Positions 44,283-54,639 of a stretch of DNA of 64,000 nt are shown here, in pieces. A program made the position numbers and the translations under genes. Positions within the stretch are counted from its first letter, which is position 1; each line of letters opens with the position of its first letter. The stretch comes from Anthonomus grandis grandis (lineage: Eukaryota; Arthropoda; Insecta; Coleoptera; Curculionidae), in NCBI RefSeq assembly GCF_022605725.1, contig NC_065551.1:17360001-17424000 (forward strand). The letters run 5' to 3'. Below the pieces are notes generated by a model, which was not told where the DNA came from, searched no databases, and saw only the letters and a program-made list of their open reading frames with translations.

Positions 44283-45986
44283 TCATTTAACATCCCCTTT
44301 ACGAATATCAAGAGTTTGGCCGATTATTGTAACAATTACTTTACTAACATTGGACTGGAAATGTATAACAAAATTAAAACTAGCCAGAATGAAATAGATG
44401 TAAATACAGCCTTGTTGAATTCATTTTATTCAAGTCCAGTTGATAATAATGATATAATTAAACAGATTAACAATCTTAAGAACAATAGCTCTCCAGGGAT
44501 AGATAACTTTACCTCTTCTTTAATAAAAAAGACACATTTATTTTTAGTTCGCCCCCTCGCCCATATTATTAATTTAATATTCACTACGGGAAAAGTCCCT
44601 GAACAATTTAAAATATCAATTGTGTCACCTATTTTTAAATCCGGAGAAAAAAGTAATATAAATAATTATCGACCAATCAGTGTAATAAATAATTTTGCTA
44701 AAGTTTTTGAGAAGTGCCTGAAAGATAGGTTAATGACATTTTTGCAAAGTAAAAACTTAATATCGAAACGACAATACGGTTTTCTTAGTGGGTCAAGTAC
44801 AACAGATGCCCTATATCAACTTACTAAACAAATAACAGATAAACTGGAAAAGAACAAGAAATGTATTACAGTATTCCTGGATTTGGCAAAGGCCTTTGAT
44901 ACTGTGCCCTATGATCTTCTCTTGGATGTTTTATCTTCAAATGGAGTTAGGGGCCCAGTATTGGAGGTTTTTCAAAGTTATTTAACTGGAAGGCAGCAAT
45001 ATTTAAAAATTGAGGATACATTAAGTGAACCATTAGAAATAAAAATAGGAATACCTCAGGGAACCGTGTTAGGACCTTTACTGTTCATTACATATATTAA
45101 CTCACTAACAGAATTAAAAATTAAAGATGGTGCTGTTATATCATACGCAGATGATACGGCAATAATTTTCTCTGGAACAACATGGGAAAATGTGAAAGAC
45201 AGTGCAATAATCGGAATACGTAAGATAAAAAACTGGCTAGACACTTTTAAATTATCACTTAACATATCAAAAACTCACTATATTGCATTTTCATTAACTG
45301 AAGCAAACCGCCCATCATTTAATTCTCTTGATATAGAAAACAATACACAACAGGATAATATTATTAAAGAAGTTTACTTCACTAAATATTTGGGTGTTAC
45401 TATTGATAAGCATCTAAAATGGAATCACCACATTTTAAATCTAACCAAAAATATTCGAAAACTCTTACACAAATTTTACATTCTAAAACAAATCTTAAGC
45501 CGGAAATTGTTGGTTGCAGTTTATAGGGCATTGGTTGAGTCATTGATTAGATACGGTATTGTTGCATGGGGTGGACTGTACCAAACTTCTTTGAAACCCT
45601 TAAATGTGGTACAAAATTATATTTTAAAAATCATGTTTGGGAAAAATAAACTATATTCAACCAATTTATTGTACTCATGTGATATATTTGATGTCCGATC
45701 ACTTTATGTTTTGGAAGTTTGTTGCTTTGTTCATAAAAATCCTGAACTGAATATTGCTGTAACACATACCTTTAATACTCGCAATAAGATGAATGAACAC
45801 TTAAAAACTCCCAAAAGTAATACAAATTTAAATAAGCGTTTTATAAATTATTTTGCACCAAAAATATTTAATTTAGTTCCAAAAGATATAAGAAAAATAG
45901 CGAATAAAAAAAAATTTAAGAAATCTTGCAGACATTATATTTATACAAATAATAAAAAAGTTAAAGAACTATTTAACAGCAGTTAA
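44283..45986 (+). CDS. LINE reverse transcriptase, 5'-truncated but open
   Basis: About 567 codons open from 44283 with no ATG at the start, so it is a truncated ORF2 rather than a gene with its own start. Landmarks in order: ADYCNNYFTNIG linker, SSPGIDNF, VSPIFKSGEKSNINNYRPIS, QYGFLSGSSTTDAL, motif A FLDLAKAFDTV, GIPQGTVLGPLLFITYIN, SYADDTAII with the catalytic aspartates, YLGVTIDKHLKW, and a C-terminal domain ending about 45986. No frameshift or stop interrupts it, so this insertion is young relative to its neighbours. The endonuclease and ORF1 are missing. Confidence 0.9.
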   Translation, partial: SFNIPFTNIKSLADYCNNYFTNIGLEMYNKIKTSQNEIDVNTALLNSFYSSPVDNNDIIKQINNLKNNSSPGIDNFTSSLIKKTHLFLVRPLAHIINLIFTTGKVPEQFKISIVSPIFKSGEKSNINNYRPISVINNFAKVFEKCLKDRLMTFLQSKNLISKRQYGFLSGSSTTDALYQLTKQITDKLEKNKKCITVFLDLAKAFDTVPYDLLLDVLSSNGVRGPVLEVFQSYLTGRQQYLKIEDTLSEPLEIKIGIPQGTVLGPLLFITYINSLTELKIKDGAVISYADDTAIIFSGTTWENVKDSAIIGIRKIKNWLDTFKLSLNISKTHYIAFSLTEANRPSFNSLDIENNTQQDNIIKEVYFTKYLGVTIDKHLKWNHHILNLTKNIRKLLHKFYILKQILSRKLLVAVYRALVESLIRYGIVAWGGLYQTSLKPLNVVQNYILKIMFGKNKLYSTNLLYSCDIFDVRSLYVLEVCCFVHKNPELNIAVTHTFNTRNKMNEHLKTPKSNTNLNKRFINYFAPKIFNLVPKDIRKIANKKKFKKSCRHYIYTNNKKVKELFNSS

Positions 45987-46240
45987 AATTATAAATTGGA
46001 ATTTATATAGGTTAGGTTTAAGTAACCGAATATGTAGTTTAGGTCTTAAGTGAATATAAATTAGCATCAGATGGATTTATTGATATTTTGTAATATAAGA
46101 AATCTTGTTAACAGGCTCATTCAGGTTTTAAGTTACCTAGGTGCCTATGAGTATGTTCCTACATTCCTACATTCATGTAATTTATATTATTATGTATTGA
46201 TGTATGAATAAATTAAACAAATTAAAATTTTTAATAAAAG
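44283..46240 (+). mobile_element. 5'-truncated LINE with open RT frame
   Basis: Starts in the linker before RT and ends in a TTAAAATTTTTAATAAAAG-like 3' end at about 46240. The coding part is open throughout. Its 3' end directly meets the 3' end of the - strand LINE that follows. Confidence 0.85.
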
Positions 46241-47114
46241 ACAGACACAATTTCATTCATATTTAAATTCAAATTCAAAAGGCTTTTATTACCACTTAAA
46301 CATTGTACATAGAAAATTACATTTTTTTATTACAAAAATTTACACAATGCTAAGAGTAATGCGGACTGAACTGCAATTATAAAAACAACCGATAACACAT
46401 ACACGAGCTAGCGCGCATGTGCCGCTCAGACCGTTAAAACATACTAACCTAATTACAACTAAAAGAAGAATAAAGACTTTCCCAATTATAATTATTTAGA
46501 AAATAAGTTATTAAACCCTAAAAACATATAAAAGCTAAAAACAAAAAAAAAATATAGTGTAATAATTTATTATATCAATTACATTAATATAGGTACCATT
46601 TGTGCAATAGACAGAGAGAGGAAGGGCGGCAAAAAACACGAGCCGAGGCTGGAAAACCAGGGCAACATGATGCGAAAATGAATAGATATTCCAAAATGAA
46701 CCATTTAAAATTTTATTTTTATGCCTTCAAGACCAACAAGACCAGTGTTGATTTAAAAAATAATAACTCAAAAATAATATGGTTGCAATTAAATAAAAAC
46801 AATTAAATTAAATTTTTAATAAAAATTTGGTGGTGTGAATTTGTTAAAATGCCTATGTTAGTTGAGAATTAAGAAGAATCTTTAACATAAGCAATAAATT
46901 TCTTTGGTGAACTATTTTTAATGTAATCCGGTAACTTGTTCCACATATGAATGCCTACATACTGGAATGATTTTTTAAAACCTGATGTTCGATGAAATGG
47001 ATAAGTTTGGATTTCTTACATTGTGTATATAATCATGGTGGAAAAATAAGTATTTTAAATATGGCGGCTGACCTGATTTAATTATTTTGTAAATTAAATT
47101 ATACATATGGCAGT

Positions 47115-48685
47115 TTAAAAAATTATAAAATGTGAATTTAGATAAGGAGTAATGTGGTCCCTATACGATATATTAAAGGAAAAACGCATACAACTATTTT
47201 GCAGTTTTTGCACCGTCCTTGACAGAGATAGGGTTAGTGAGTCGCCATACACAATGTCTGCATAATCCACCAAAGACAGTACAAGCGAATTGCAAAGCAA
47301 ATATTTGGTGTTTGATGGTAACTGATTTTTGTATTGATATAAGTTTTTTAAACCACCGCAAGCAATTTTAATTTTGTTCTTAATGTGGGAGGCAAAGCTG
47401 AAATTTGAATTGAATATAACCCCTAGATTACGTTTTTCCGCAACGGTTGGTATAACTGTTCCATTAATATTAATTTTAAAATTTTCAATGCAATCTAGAA
47501 GATGACTTTTATTTTGTGAAAAAAACATTGCACATAACTTTGAAGCATTTAATTTGAGGTTATGGTTTTCAGCAACAAAGCAATCTGATTTAAGTCGGCG
47601 TTAATTTTTTTCTGTGCCACCTGAACGTCTGATATTTTAAAAGAATTATAAATTTGGGAGTCGTCAGCAAATTGGAGCAGCTTAGAATTTTCGATGCACT
47701 GATTCATGTCCGCAACATATAAAGAGAAAAGTAAGGGGCCTAATATGAAACCCTGAGGCACCCCTTTTTTAAATGACAAAAACCTTGAAAATTTAAATTC
47801 ACCATCATTCACCGTTCGGACACAATGTAACCGATCTTTAAGATAAGAGGTAAAAAAATGTATGGCATTTGCCGAAAAACCATAATAGTGCAGTTTTACC
47901 AAAAGCATTTGGTGATCTATGGTATCAAATGCTTTACTTAGATCTAAAAGAGTTAGGCAAGTTATTTCCTTTGAATCCTCTTTAAATCTGATATCGTTAA
48001 CAATACTGATAAGACTTGTTATAGTACTAAAAGATTTACGAAATCCTGACTGGCAATCAGGAATAATTTTTAAATTATAAACATAGTCAGCTATTTCGTT
48101 ATATACGTGACGTTCTAAGATTTTTGAAATGACAGGCAGAATACTTATTAGTCTAATGTCTTTATAATCTGTTGGACAAGGTATTTTTGGTGAGGGAATG
48201 AGTATCGCTTTTTTCCAATCATCGGGGAATTGGTTTTCTAAGATGCAGGAATTTAAAATATTGACTAATGGCATAAGACAAAAAGGAAGACATAGTTTAA
48301 GATCTCTAATGGAAATTCCATCACCATATATTGCATTTGACCCTATTTTATTTATAATATCGACAGTTTTATTTTCAGTTATAAGACTTATATTAAATTC
48401 CGTCTCAAAATGACTAAATGTATTTGAATTATAAAGGTTAAGTTTTTCTAATGATGTTGAATTAGTAGGGCCCATGGTGTTCGAAAAAAAATTATTAAAG
48501 TCCTCGGGTAAATTGAGATTTTCAGGAATAGGGTCAATCTTTTTTTTAGTAAAATTAAGTTTTTTTGCTTTGTTCCAAAATTCTTTACCCTTTTCTATAG
48601 ACATTTGCTTGAAAAATGTAATTTTTTCGTGATTAATTGCGTGTTTAGTATAATTCTTTAATCGCCTGTAACATGTCAAATTCAC
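47115..48685 (-). pseudogene. LINE reverse transcriptase, one frameshift in the thumb
   Basis: The open block 48685-47549 carries: linker; DGISIRDLK; DDWKKAILIPSPKIPCPTDY; CQSGFRKSFSTITSL; motif A LLDLSKAFDTIDH; GVPQGFILGPLLFSLYV; and catalytic FADDSQIY. After a shift near 47530, the block 47528-47115 continues with the thumb (NLGVIFNSNFSF) and the start of the C-terminal domain (NSLVLSLVDYADIVYGD). The Arg of YKDIRLIS replaces the usual YRPIS. Only a few lesions separate this from a working RT. Confidence 0.88.
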
Positions 48686-48819
48686 GAGAGTTTTTTATCG
48701 AGTATATTTTTTGCGAGCTTTGTCTCTTAATTTAATTAGATATTTAATATTACTCATTATCCACGGGGTAAATGGTCTATCCTTATATAGTGTTGTTTTA
48801 AACGGAGCGTATTTATTTA

Positions 48820-49620
48820 TTAAATAGGAAATATTATTGGTAAGTAATGACACTTATGCCACTGTAGCTGCTGGGCCTCCTCCCCAAATGAAATCATGTT
48901 AATACTATTGTAGTCCCTGGACCTAACAACTTTTTTACATAATTTAAATTTTGGTAAGTTTAAAATCGCTTGAACTAGATTATGATCAGTTATGGACTCC
49001 GATATACAGGTACATTGAGAGCTAATACACTTGATGTTACTGCTAGCTACAATGACGTCAATAAGGGTATTAGACCGATAGTTGATTCTAGTATGGTTAT
49101 TAATCAGTTGCCGAAGATCGAATACTTCCAAAAGATACTTAAAGTTTAAAGTTACTGCACTTGGTCTCAGTAATCTATATTTAAGTCCCCCATAAAAATT
49201 ATACTATCATAGCATGGAACAGATATAGTAAAAATTTCTTCAACAAGTTCAAGAAAATTAGGCATGCTAGAAGAGGGTGGCCTATACATATTTACTAATA
49301 AAATATTTCTTTTATTTGCAATAAACCTTATACTTAAATACTCAAACTCATTAGTTATATGGGAAAACGTTACTAAAGAGAACTTAATTTAACCGCCCAT
49401 TCCGATCTTTCCTTATAAAATTATAATTAGGTATGTTAAAAATCAAGCTATCATCATCTGGTGTAAGCCAAGTCTCTGTAACTCCCAAAATAACAAAGTC
49501 ATATTCACTGGCATAATTTAGAAATTCATCAAAAACCGGTTTTTATGGAGCGAAGATTTAAATGAGCAGCACTGAAATCGGCCTCAGATTGCCGATCCTG
49601 CAGGATTTCAAAACTACCCC
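48820..49620 (-). pseudogene. LINE endonuclease domain, frameshifted
   Basis: The N-terminal half (about 49410-49600) reads AAHLNLRSIK, then FVILGVTETWLTPDDDSLIF with the conserved T-E-T-W catalytic region. The C-terminal half (48820-49131) reads NSNTLIDVIVAS-type and ESITDHNLVQA sequences, the S/TDH box. The middle (49130-49400) is in broken frames. The domain order is complete but the frame is not. Confidence 0.8.
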
Positions 49621-49779
49621 CCATTGTATACGTCAACCCTTCGCCTTCTTAACCCATATATATTAACATTTACGTAAAAAAATGGCAAAAGTCCAAAAAG
49701 GGGAGTTTTCAATGTTAGTCTTTAGCTAAAAAAGGATTAAAAATGCAAATATTGCGTGCTTAATGTAAATGGCAAATTT

Positions 49780-50620
49780 TTTGTTAATTTTAGTTTTGTA
49801 AGTTTTAAGTTATAAGTTTTTGTTAAGTTTACTTTTGTAGTACGAAAATTTAATTTTTTTTATATCTTACTTTTTACTCAAAAAAGGATTTCAAAAACAT
49901 AAAACTTTCTTGCTATATAATATGTAATTTTAACTAAGAAAGTATGCCTCTTTTGTTATGATATTCTTGAGATATCCCACTAATTTCCCATAAATCTTAA
50001 ACCTTCTAAAATTCATAAGAAATGATTTATCTCGTTGCTGTGTGCAAAAAGCCTAATTTTTGATGCTGTTTTAGATTCCAAATTTTTAAACGAATTATTG
50101 TAGAAATCAGATTTTTTTGTGCTTTTATAGCGTCAAAGATGTATAAAAATCGGTGTTTAAAAATGTTTAAAAATCGGTGAATTACGACTGGATTTTACAT
50201 GTTTACTTTCAATTTATTAGGCACTTTAATTTGCTTTTTTTGGGTTTTTATAATACGAAAAGGACAATATTTTAATGCTAGTTCTTTTAAAAAAAAAATT
50301 AAATATATTTTTCTTATTGAATTAAAAGTGGGTTTTTATGCTTATATCGAAAAAAAATAATGAGTTTAGTATATTATGTGTCTTAAAATAAAGAATTTAC
50401 ACCAAAGCTACTAATGTTCTAATATAGTTAAAAAAGTGAGTTTATGTGCTTTAATATTACAAAAAGCACTTTTTTTAAATTATTTATTGACAGTTTTTCA
50501 CACAATTACTTCAGAATCTGATTACATGTATTTATTATAAAATTTAGTTAACAACTATCACTTTTTATGTTTTAATAGTACGAAAGTGGCAATTTTTTTT
50601 AAGCTTGTTTTTACACAAAA
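49780..50620. repeat. Degenerate repeat with TAGTACGAAA core
   Basis: A phrase like TTTTTATAGTACGAAAA followed by a poly-T-rich stretch recurs near 49833, 50122, 50246, 50450 and 50570, with spacings of roughly 120-290 bp. The segment 50225-50290 also resembles 44180-44260. It may be a decayed satellite or the non-coding part of an unknown element. Confidence 0.4.
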
Positions 50621-51665
50621 ACGGTATTCTCTTTAGCCTACTAACATATATGAAACCACAAAATATATATTGCCTGAAAAACTATTTATTTTTGACATAT
50701 ATTAATAGAGAAAGTAGTGTAGAAACTTTTTTCTGAAAATATTTATAAAGATATTCTAATGTGCATCCCTAAAACACGCTTCCTTGATATAAAACATGTT
50801 ATTTTCTAATAAAATCTAAATATGGGTATTTTTTATGAAGCACCTAAACATTTCATAAATTATCCACCTTTAAAAATTCTTAAAAATATTTTTTCTAGTG
50901 GTTCTGATGTATATTTTTACGATGTACTATGAGTACCAACGCAGAATGCATTTATGTTTTATAGTGTAAAAAAATAACTTTTTCATAAAAAAACTAAAGG
51001 AAATACTTAAAAAAAAGAATTATAAATAAAATATTCCCAAGTACGTCCTAGATAAAATTCTAAAAATATTTATACATATTGGGGAATTAATCATCTTGCA
51101 TAGAAGGTTGCTCGCAATAAAATAAGTCCAATTATCTCCATTGTAGGATCTCCTTAAAACAGGAACTTTAGGAACTTAGGACAATATTTCAAAGTCTTTG
51201 GTAAAGCAATTTGAGAGACTAACATCTTTTTAAGTCAAAAACAGTCAACCGTTTATTTTCGAAGTAAATAATTTAATTTTAAGTGAAAATAGAATTCTTA
51301 TTTCTTTCAATGTTCTTTGTTCCTAAGTATTCCTATACCAGAAACTTTGCAATACCTGACTGAAGTTTTGGAAAGTAATGGCTTCGATAATATCCAAAAA
51401 ATAATTAAATTAACATTATTATATTTAGAAATGTGTTTATAATATGTAACACTTTGCATATAATAAAATACATGAACAACTTGAAGGTACAGTTATGGAT
51501 AATTGCCTCATCCCCTTTCTAGCAGAGCTGTTTTTTTTAGAACTTTTAAATACATACAAATTATTTTATGCAATTATTTGTTACAATACAACATGATACT
51601 ATCTTGATAGAAGATTTTGATAGGGTTTTTAAGGTCTAAGAATAGTGTATTAAAGTTTGGTCATG
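50621..51665. other. AT-rich sequence, no feature recognised
   Basis: No convincing coding or repeat structure. The Penelope-like RT expected upstream of the next feature was not found here. Confidence 0.4.
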
Positions 51666-51669
51666 AAAT

Positions 51670-52175
51670 CTTTTAGGAAACCCAAAAGATGAAATGAAGA
51701 CCTATAATAAGTGTGGGATCTATGAGATTGGTTGTAACGATTGTGATAAGAATTACACAGAGTAAAGAAGAAGATCTATTAAAGTCAAGTTTAAAGAACA
51801 TATAGCTCATATGAAATATGAAAGAGTTGAAAAGTCAAATTTGGCTAACATGTTTTGAATACCGGCCACTATGTAGAAATAGACAAGTTAAAATTATTTT
51901 AATCTGTTAACAATAATCTAAAATTAGATGCGTACGAGACTTAAATAATAATGAAAAATCACAAAACTATTCTTAATAGGAATAAAGGTCCAATCCTTCA
52001 TAGTCAATGATATAATTTAGTTAGTGCTTAAATTTCATTCAACCATGCTTTATTAGATTTTTCGCTCTGTTGGTTACATCTTTAGTACATTAGACCACTT
52101 GTTCGTTTTAGTTTACTTTTAATCTTATGCTAACCTCGTTAGCAAAACACGTGTCGAGAATAAAATAAAGTTTGG
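51670..52175 (+). mobile_element. Penelope-like element fragment
   Basis: Contains a degraded GIY-YIG domain (51680-52000) and a 3' region with a hairpin GCTAAC-CTC-GTTAGC (52129-52143) followed by AAAACACGTGTCG. That arrangement recalls the hammerhead ribozyme reported in Penelope-like terminal repeats, here with core bases changed. The RT is missing, so it is 5'-truncated. Confidence 0.7.
51680..52010 (+). pseudogene. GIY-YIG endonuclease remnant of a Penelope-like element
   Basis: Reads KCGIYEIGCNDCDKNYTE, corresponding to the GIY...YIG motif with Asn-Tyr-Thr in place of YIG. Then RRRSIKVKFKEHIAHMKYER has the conserved Arg and the FKEH block. LNTGHYVEI and LKLDAYET give the conserved Asn/His and Glu region, ending NRNKGPI. 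Stops occur at three places. This domain cleaves target DNA in Penelope-like elements. Confidence 0.8.
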
Positions 52176-52599
52176 TTAGTCGTAAACCTGTTTTATGAAT
52201 GCATTGTGACGTTAGTAAGTATCTTATTTTGACAGTGGGAACTGTATTATTCGTAATAAAATTTCGCAAAATATTACGCGATAGTTAAAATATTCTTTTA
52301 ATAATTTTATATAGTGTGGCTCTATAAGGGCGGCTAATTGTCCCGCCACTCTTTTATTTCTTAAATGGTTTATAGTCCTAGAATATTAAGTCATTACTTC
52401 TACCCATACCAAATAACAATTAAGAACCGCACTATATTTATCAGTGTACTACTACCCATATAGAATCATAGCTTCATAATATTTATTAAGCTGTGTTTTG
52501 TATTAAAACTACTAGGAAAATTAAACCGTTATTCTAATAAAAATCAAATTAAAATCCTTAAAAATAAACTTAACAAGAATTATTTTTTTAAATAAAAGG
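52176..52599. other. Unassigned AT-rich sequence
   Basis: A small patch near 52315-52365 (AGGGCGGCTAATTGTCCCGCC) is more GC-rich. No coding signal. Confidence 0.4.
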
Positions 52600-53475
52600 C
52601 TTAAACAGATATCTTTCTTTAGGTGAACAATAAGGTAACCTATCGTAAAGGCCATTTTATACTTCTAAAAGGGTTTCTGGTGAAATAGAATTTACTGGAT
52701 GGACAAAATTATTGAATGGAACATTTAGCAATTTTTTGTTGGAACTCTTTTAAATTTATTGGTCCACTAGATTCGTGTTTGCAAAGGGTTTTTTTAAGAT
52801 AACAATAAAAGTTTTTTGAGGACAAAACTGGAGATCTCGGAGGCCATTTAATATCACCAGTCCCACTAATAAAAAGGTTAGGTAACAAGGTAGTTTTGCA
52901 GCGACTTAAGGTTTTTGGCCGTTTAAAATACTTTTAATAAATAATGACCCCATAATAAAGTCGCCCACAATACCAGCCCAAACATTGCATTTTTAAGGAT
53001 ACTGAATACGGAATTAAAAACTTCCGGGCTGATTTTTCTGAGATCAATACCAAACAATGTAGCATTTTTTCTAAATGCTAGTAACAGCTTTATGGTACAT
53101 ACTCACTTCCTCCCCAACGCTTTTACTTGATTATGTTGAATCCACTTCGACAGAAGGTCTTGCACTTTAGTGTGTCGCAAGGAATCGGTACATTTTCAAA
53201 TGTAATTACAAAAAATCCCTACATATAAACTATTTAACTATAATACAGTATAAACACCCATAATGAGTTGAGAAAAAAATAATAGCAAGCTTTAAAATTC
53301 AACAGTGCAGCTTGCAGTCACAAAGCAAAATTAGACGTGCTATTATTATAATTGTTAGTCTGTAAAAAATTAAAACAGGAAATACCTATCAGACGACCGC
53401 ATGCTCATCGATGGAATCAAGCAGTTTTGCCATTATTTTAAACAACGTGTGATATTTAACTCCACAACCTGTATA
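52600..53475 (-). pseudogene. Tc1/mariner-superfamily transposase fossil
   Basis: On the - strand, fragments show an N-terminal to central order: CLGWYCGRLYYGVI (about 52935-52985), matching the W.GIV....IGP block, then GDIKWPPRSPVLSSKNF (about 52800-52860). The third-Asp site in the latter is changed (PDL to PVL). A C-terminal helix (INLKEFQQKIAK, about 52710) follows. The right end carries a terminus-like CAGGTTGTGGAGTTAAATAT complement at 53450-53469, next to TATA. Many stops. The left terminus was not found. Confidence 0.6.
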
Positions 53476-53490
53476 TGAAAAAGACCTATA

Positions 53491-54632
53491 TAGAAAGTTT
53501 TCAAAGTTAAGTCACTTATTTAAATACCTTATAAAACTCGTCAAAAGAAGTTAATGTTCCAAAAATAAACGTCAAAAGAAGTTAATGTTATATAAAAGTT
53601 GCATAATAAGAGAGTTACTTCAGCTTATTGAAAATTATATTTAAGATATCTTTATTTATTTAAATGGTTAGCGTTTTTACCAAAAATTGTTTAAAATTGT
53701 CTCAATTTCTTCATAAAATACTGGTGTAAACGAATTAAACCACAAGAATTTTCAAAGCACTTCTAAAGTTCTTGTGTAGTATTAACGACTCCATTATGAT
53801 ACCCCAACTCTTTCAAATAGCCCCACCGAAGAAAAGTTGTTGAAAATCGCAAAGCGTTAAATCCGTTGCCGTCTATCCATCTATTCGAAAATTCACTATT
53901 TAGATGTTTATGAACTTATCGTCTAAAATGTGGTAGAGCCTCATCATATAGGAGCCACATATTTTGTCTTATATTTAGAGGAACATTTTCTTATAATTGT
54001 AGCAGATTTTGTCGAAGAAAATGTAAATAAAGTTACCTGGTTAGTCGAGGTAGAAGAAAATAGGGTTTAATAAGCATGCCATTTACCACGCCAGCCCGTT
54101 GAAAATTACATCTTTTTACAGCATGCAAATTTTCTATTGTTTATTATTGTAAATTTATAGACATATTAAGTTACGTGGTAACGGTTGATTTTTTTAAAGG
54201 AATACTTTCTGCATACAACCTGCATATTGCAGCTACATTTTATTGCTACTCTCCATAGGTAACTATTATGTCGATTAGTTCATTGTTTTCGTAAACAAGA
54301 GCGATTTTTACACACAACATAATAGTAAAATATATGAAATACGCCTACGAGTTTGATATCAATGTTCGAACTAGAGATGTCTTACCGAAAACCATACAAT
54401 AACAGACATATTTATAAACAGTGAAGGTGGTAAACAAAAAACGGTAAGAATTTACATGGCATTGGCCAAAAAAATTAAAAATTGGCTCATTATTCTATTT
54501 TTTGAAAATTTTTATTATTATACTATCTCTTTTAGTATACAAGTTTTATATGGGTAATTTTTGGTATATCAACTCCTTTTGACGAGTCCTACATGCATTT
54601 TAAATGAATGACTCAACTTTGAAAACACCCTG
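53491..54632 (-). mobile_element. Mariner-superfamily fossil with diverged inverted repeats
   Basis: The right end CAGGGTGTTTTCAAAGTTGAG (as complement, ending 54632, next to TA) matches TAGAAAGTTTTCAAAGTTAAG at 53491, preceded by TA. The arms match loosely over about 70 bp, including ACTCGTCAAAAG.AGTT. Length 1142 bp. The transposase is on the - strand and internally shortened. Confidence 0.75.
53770..54120 (-). pseudogene. DDE transposase remnant of the 53.5-54.6 kb element
   Basis: Broken frames read VVNGMLIKPYFLLPRL (about 54050-54100), then LHFLRQNLLQL, ENVPLNIRQNMWLLYDEALP around the second catalytic Asp (about 53930-54000), and a VHKHLNSEFSNRWIDG segment (about 53870-53920). The sequence then departs from the family where the GGPI.WP..SPDL block should be. 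It resembles the transposase at 31.7-32.8 kb more than the other copies in the window. Confidence 0.7.
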
Positions 54633-54639
54633 TACAGTA

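Larger units (their letters stand above)
46245..49620 (-). mobile_element. LINE, - strand, endonuclease to 3' tail
   Basis: On the - strand this runs from an endonuclease N-terminus (about 49600) through RT (48685-47549) and C-terminus (to about 47115), into a 3' UTR ending with repeats of TTTGAATTTGAATTTAAAT at 46250-46280. Several shifts break it. It lies tail-to-tail with the preceding LINE. Confidence 0.85.
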
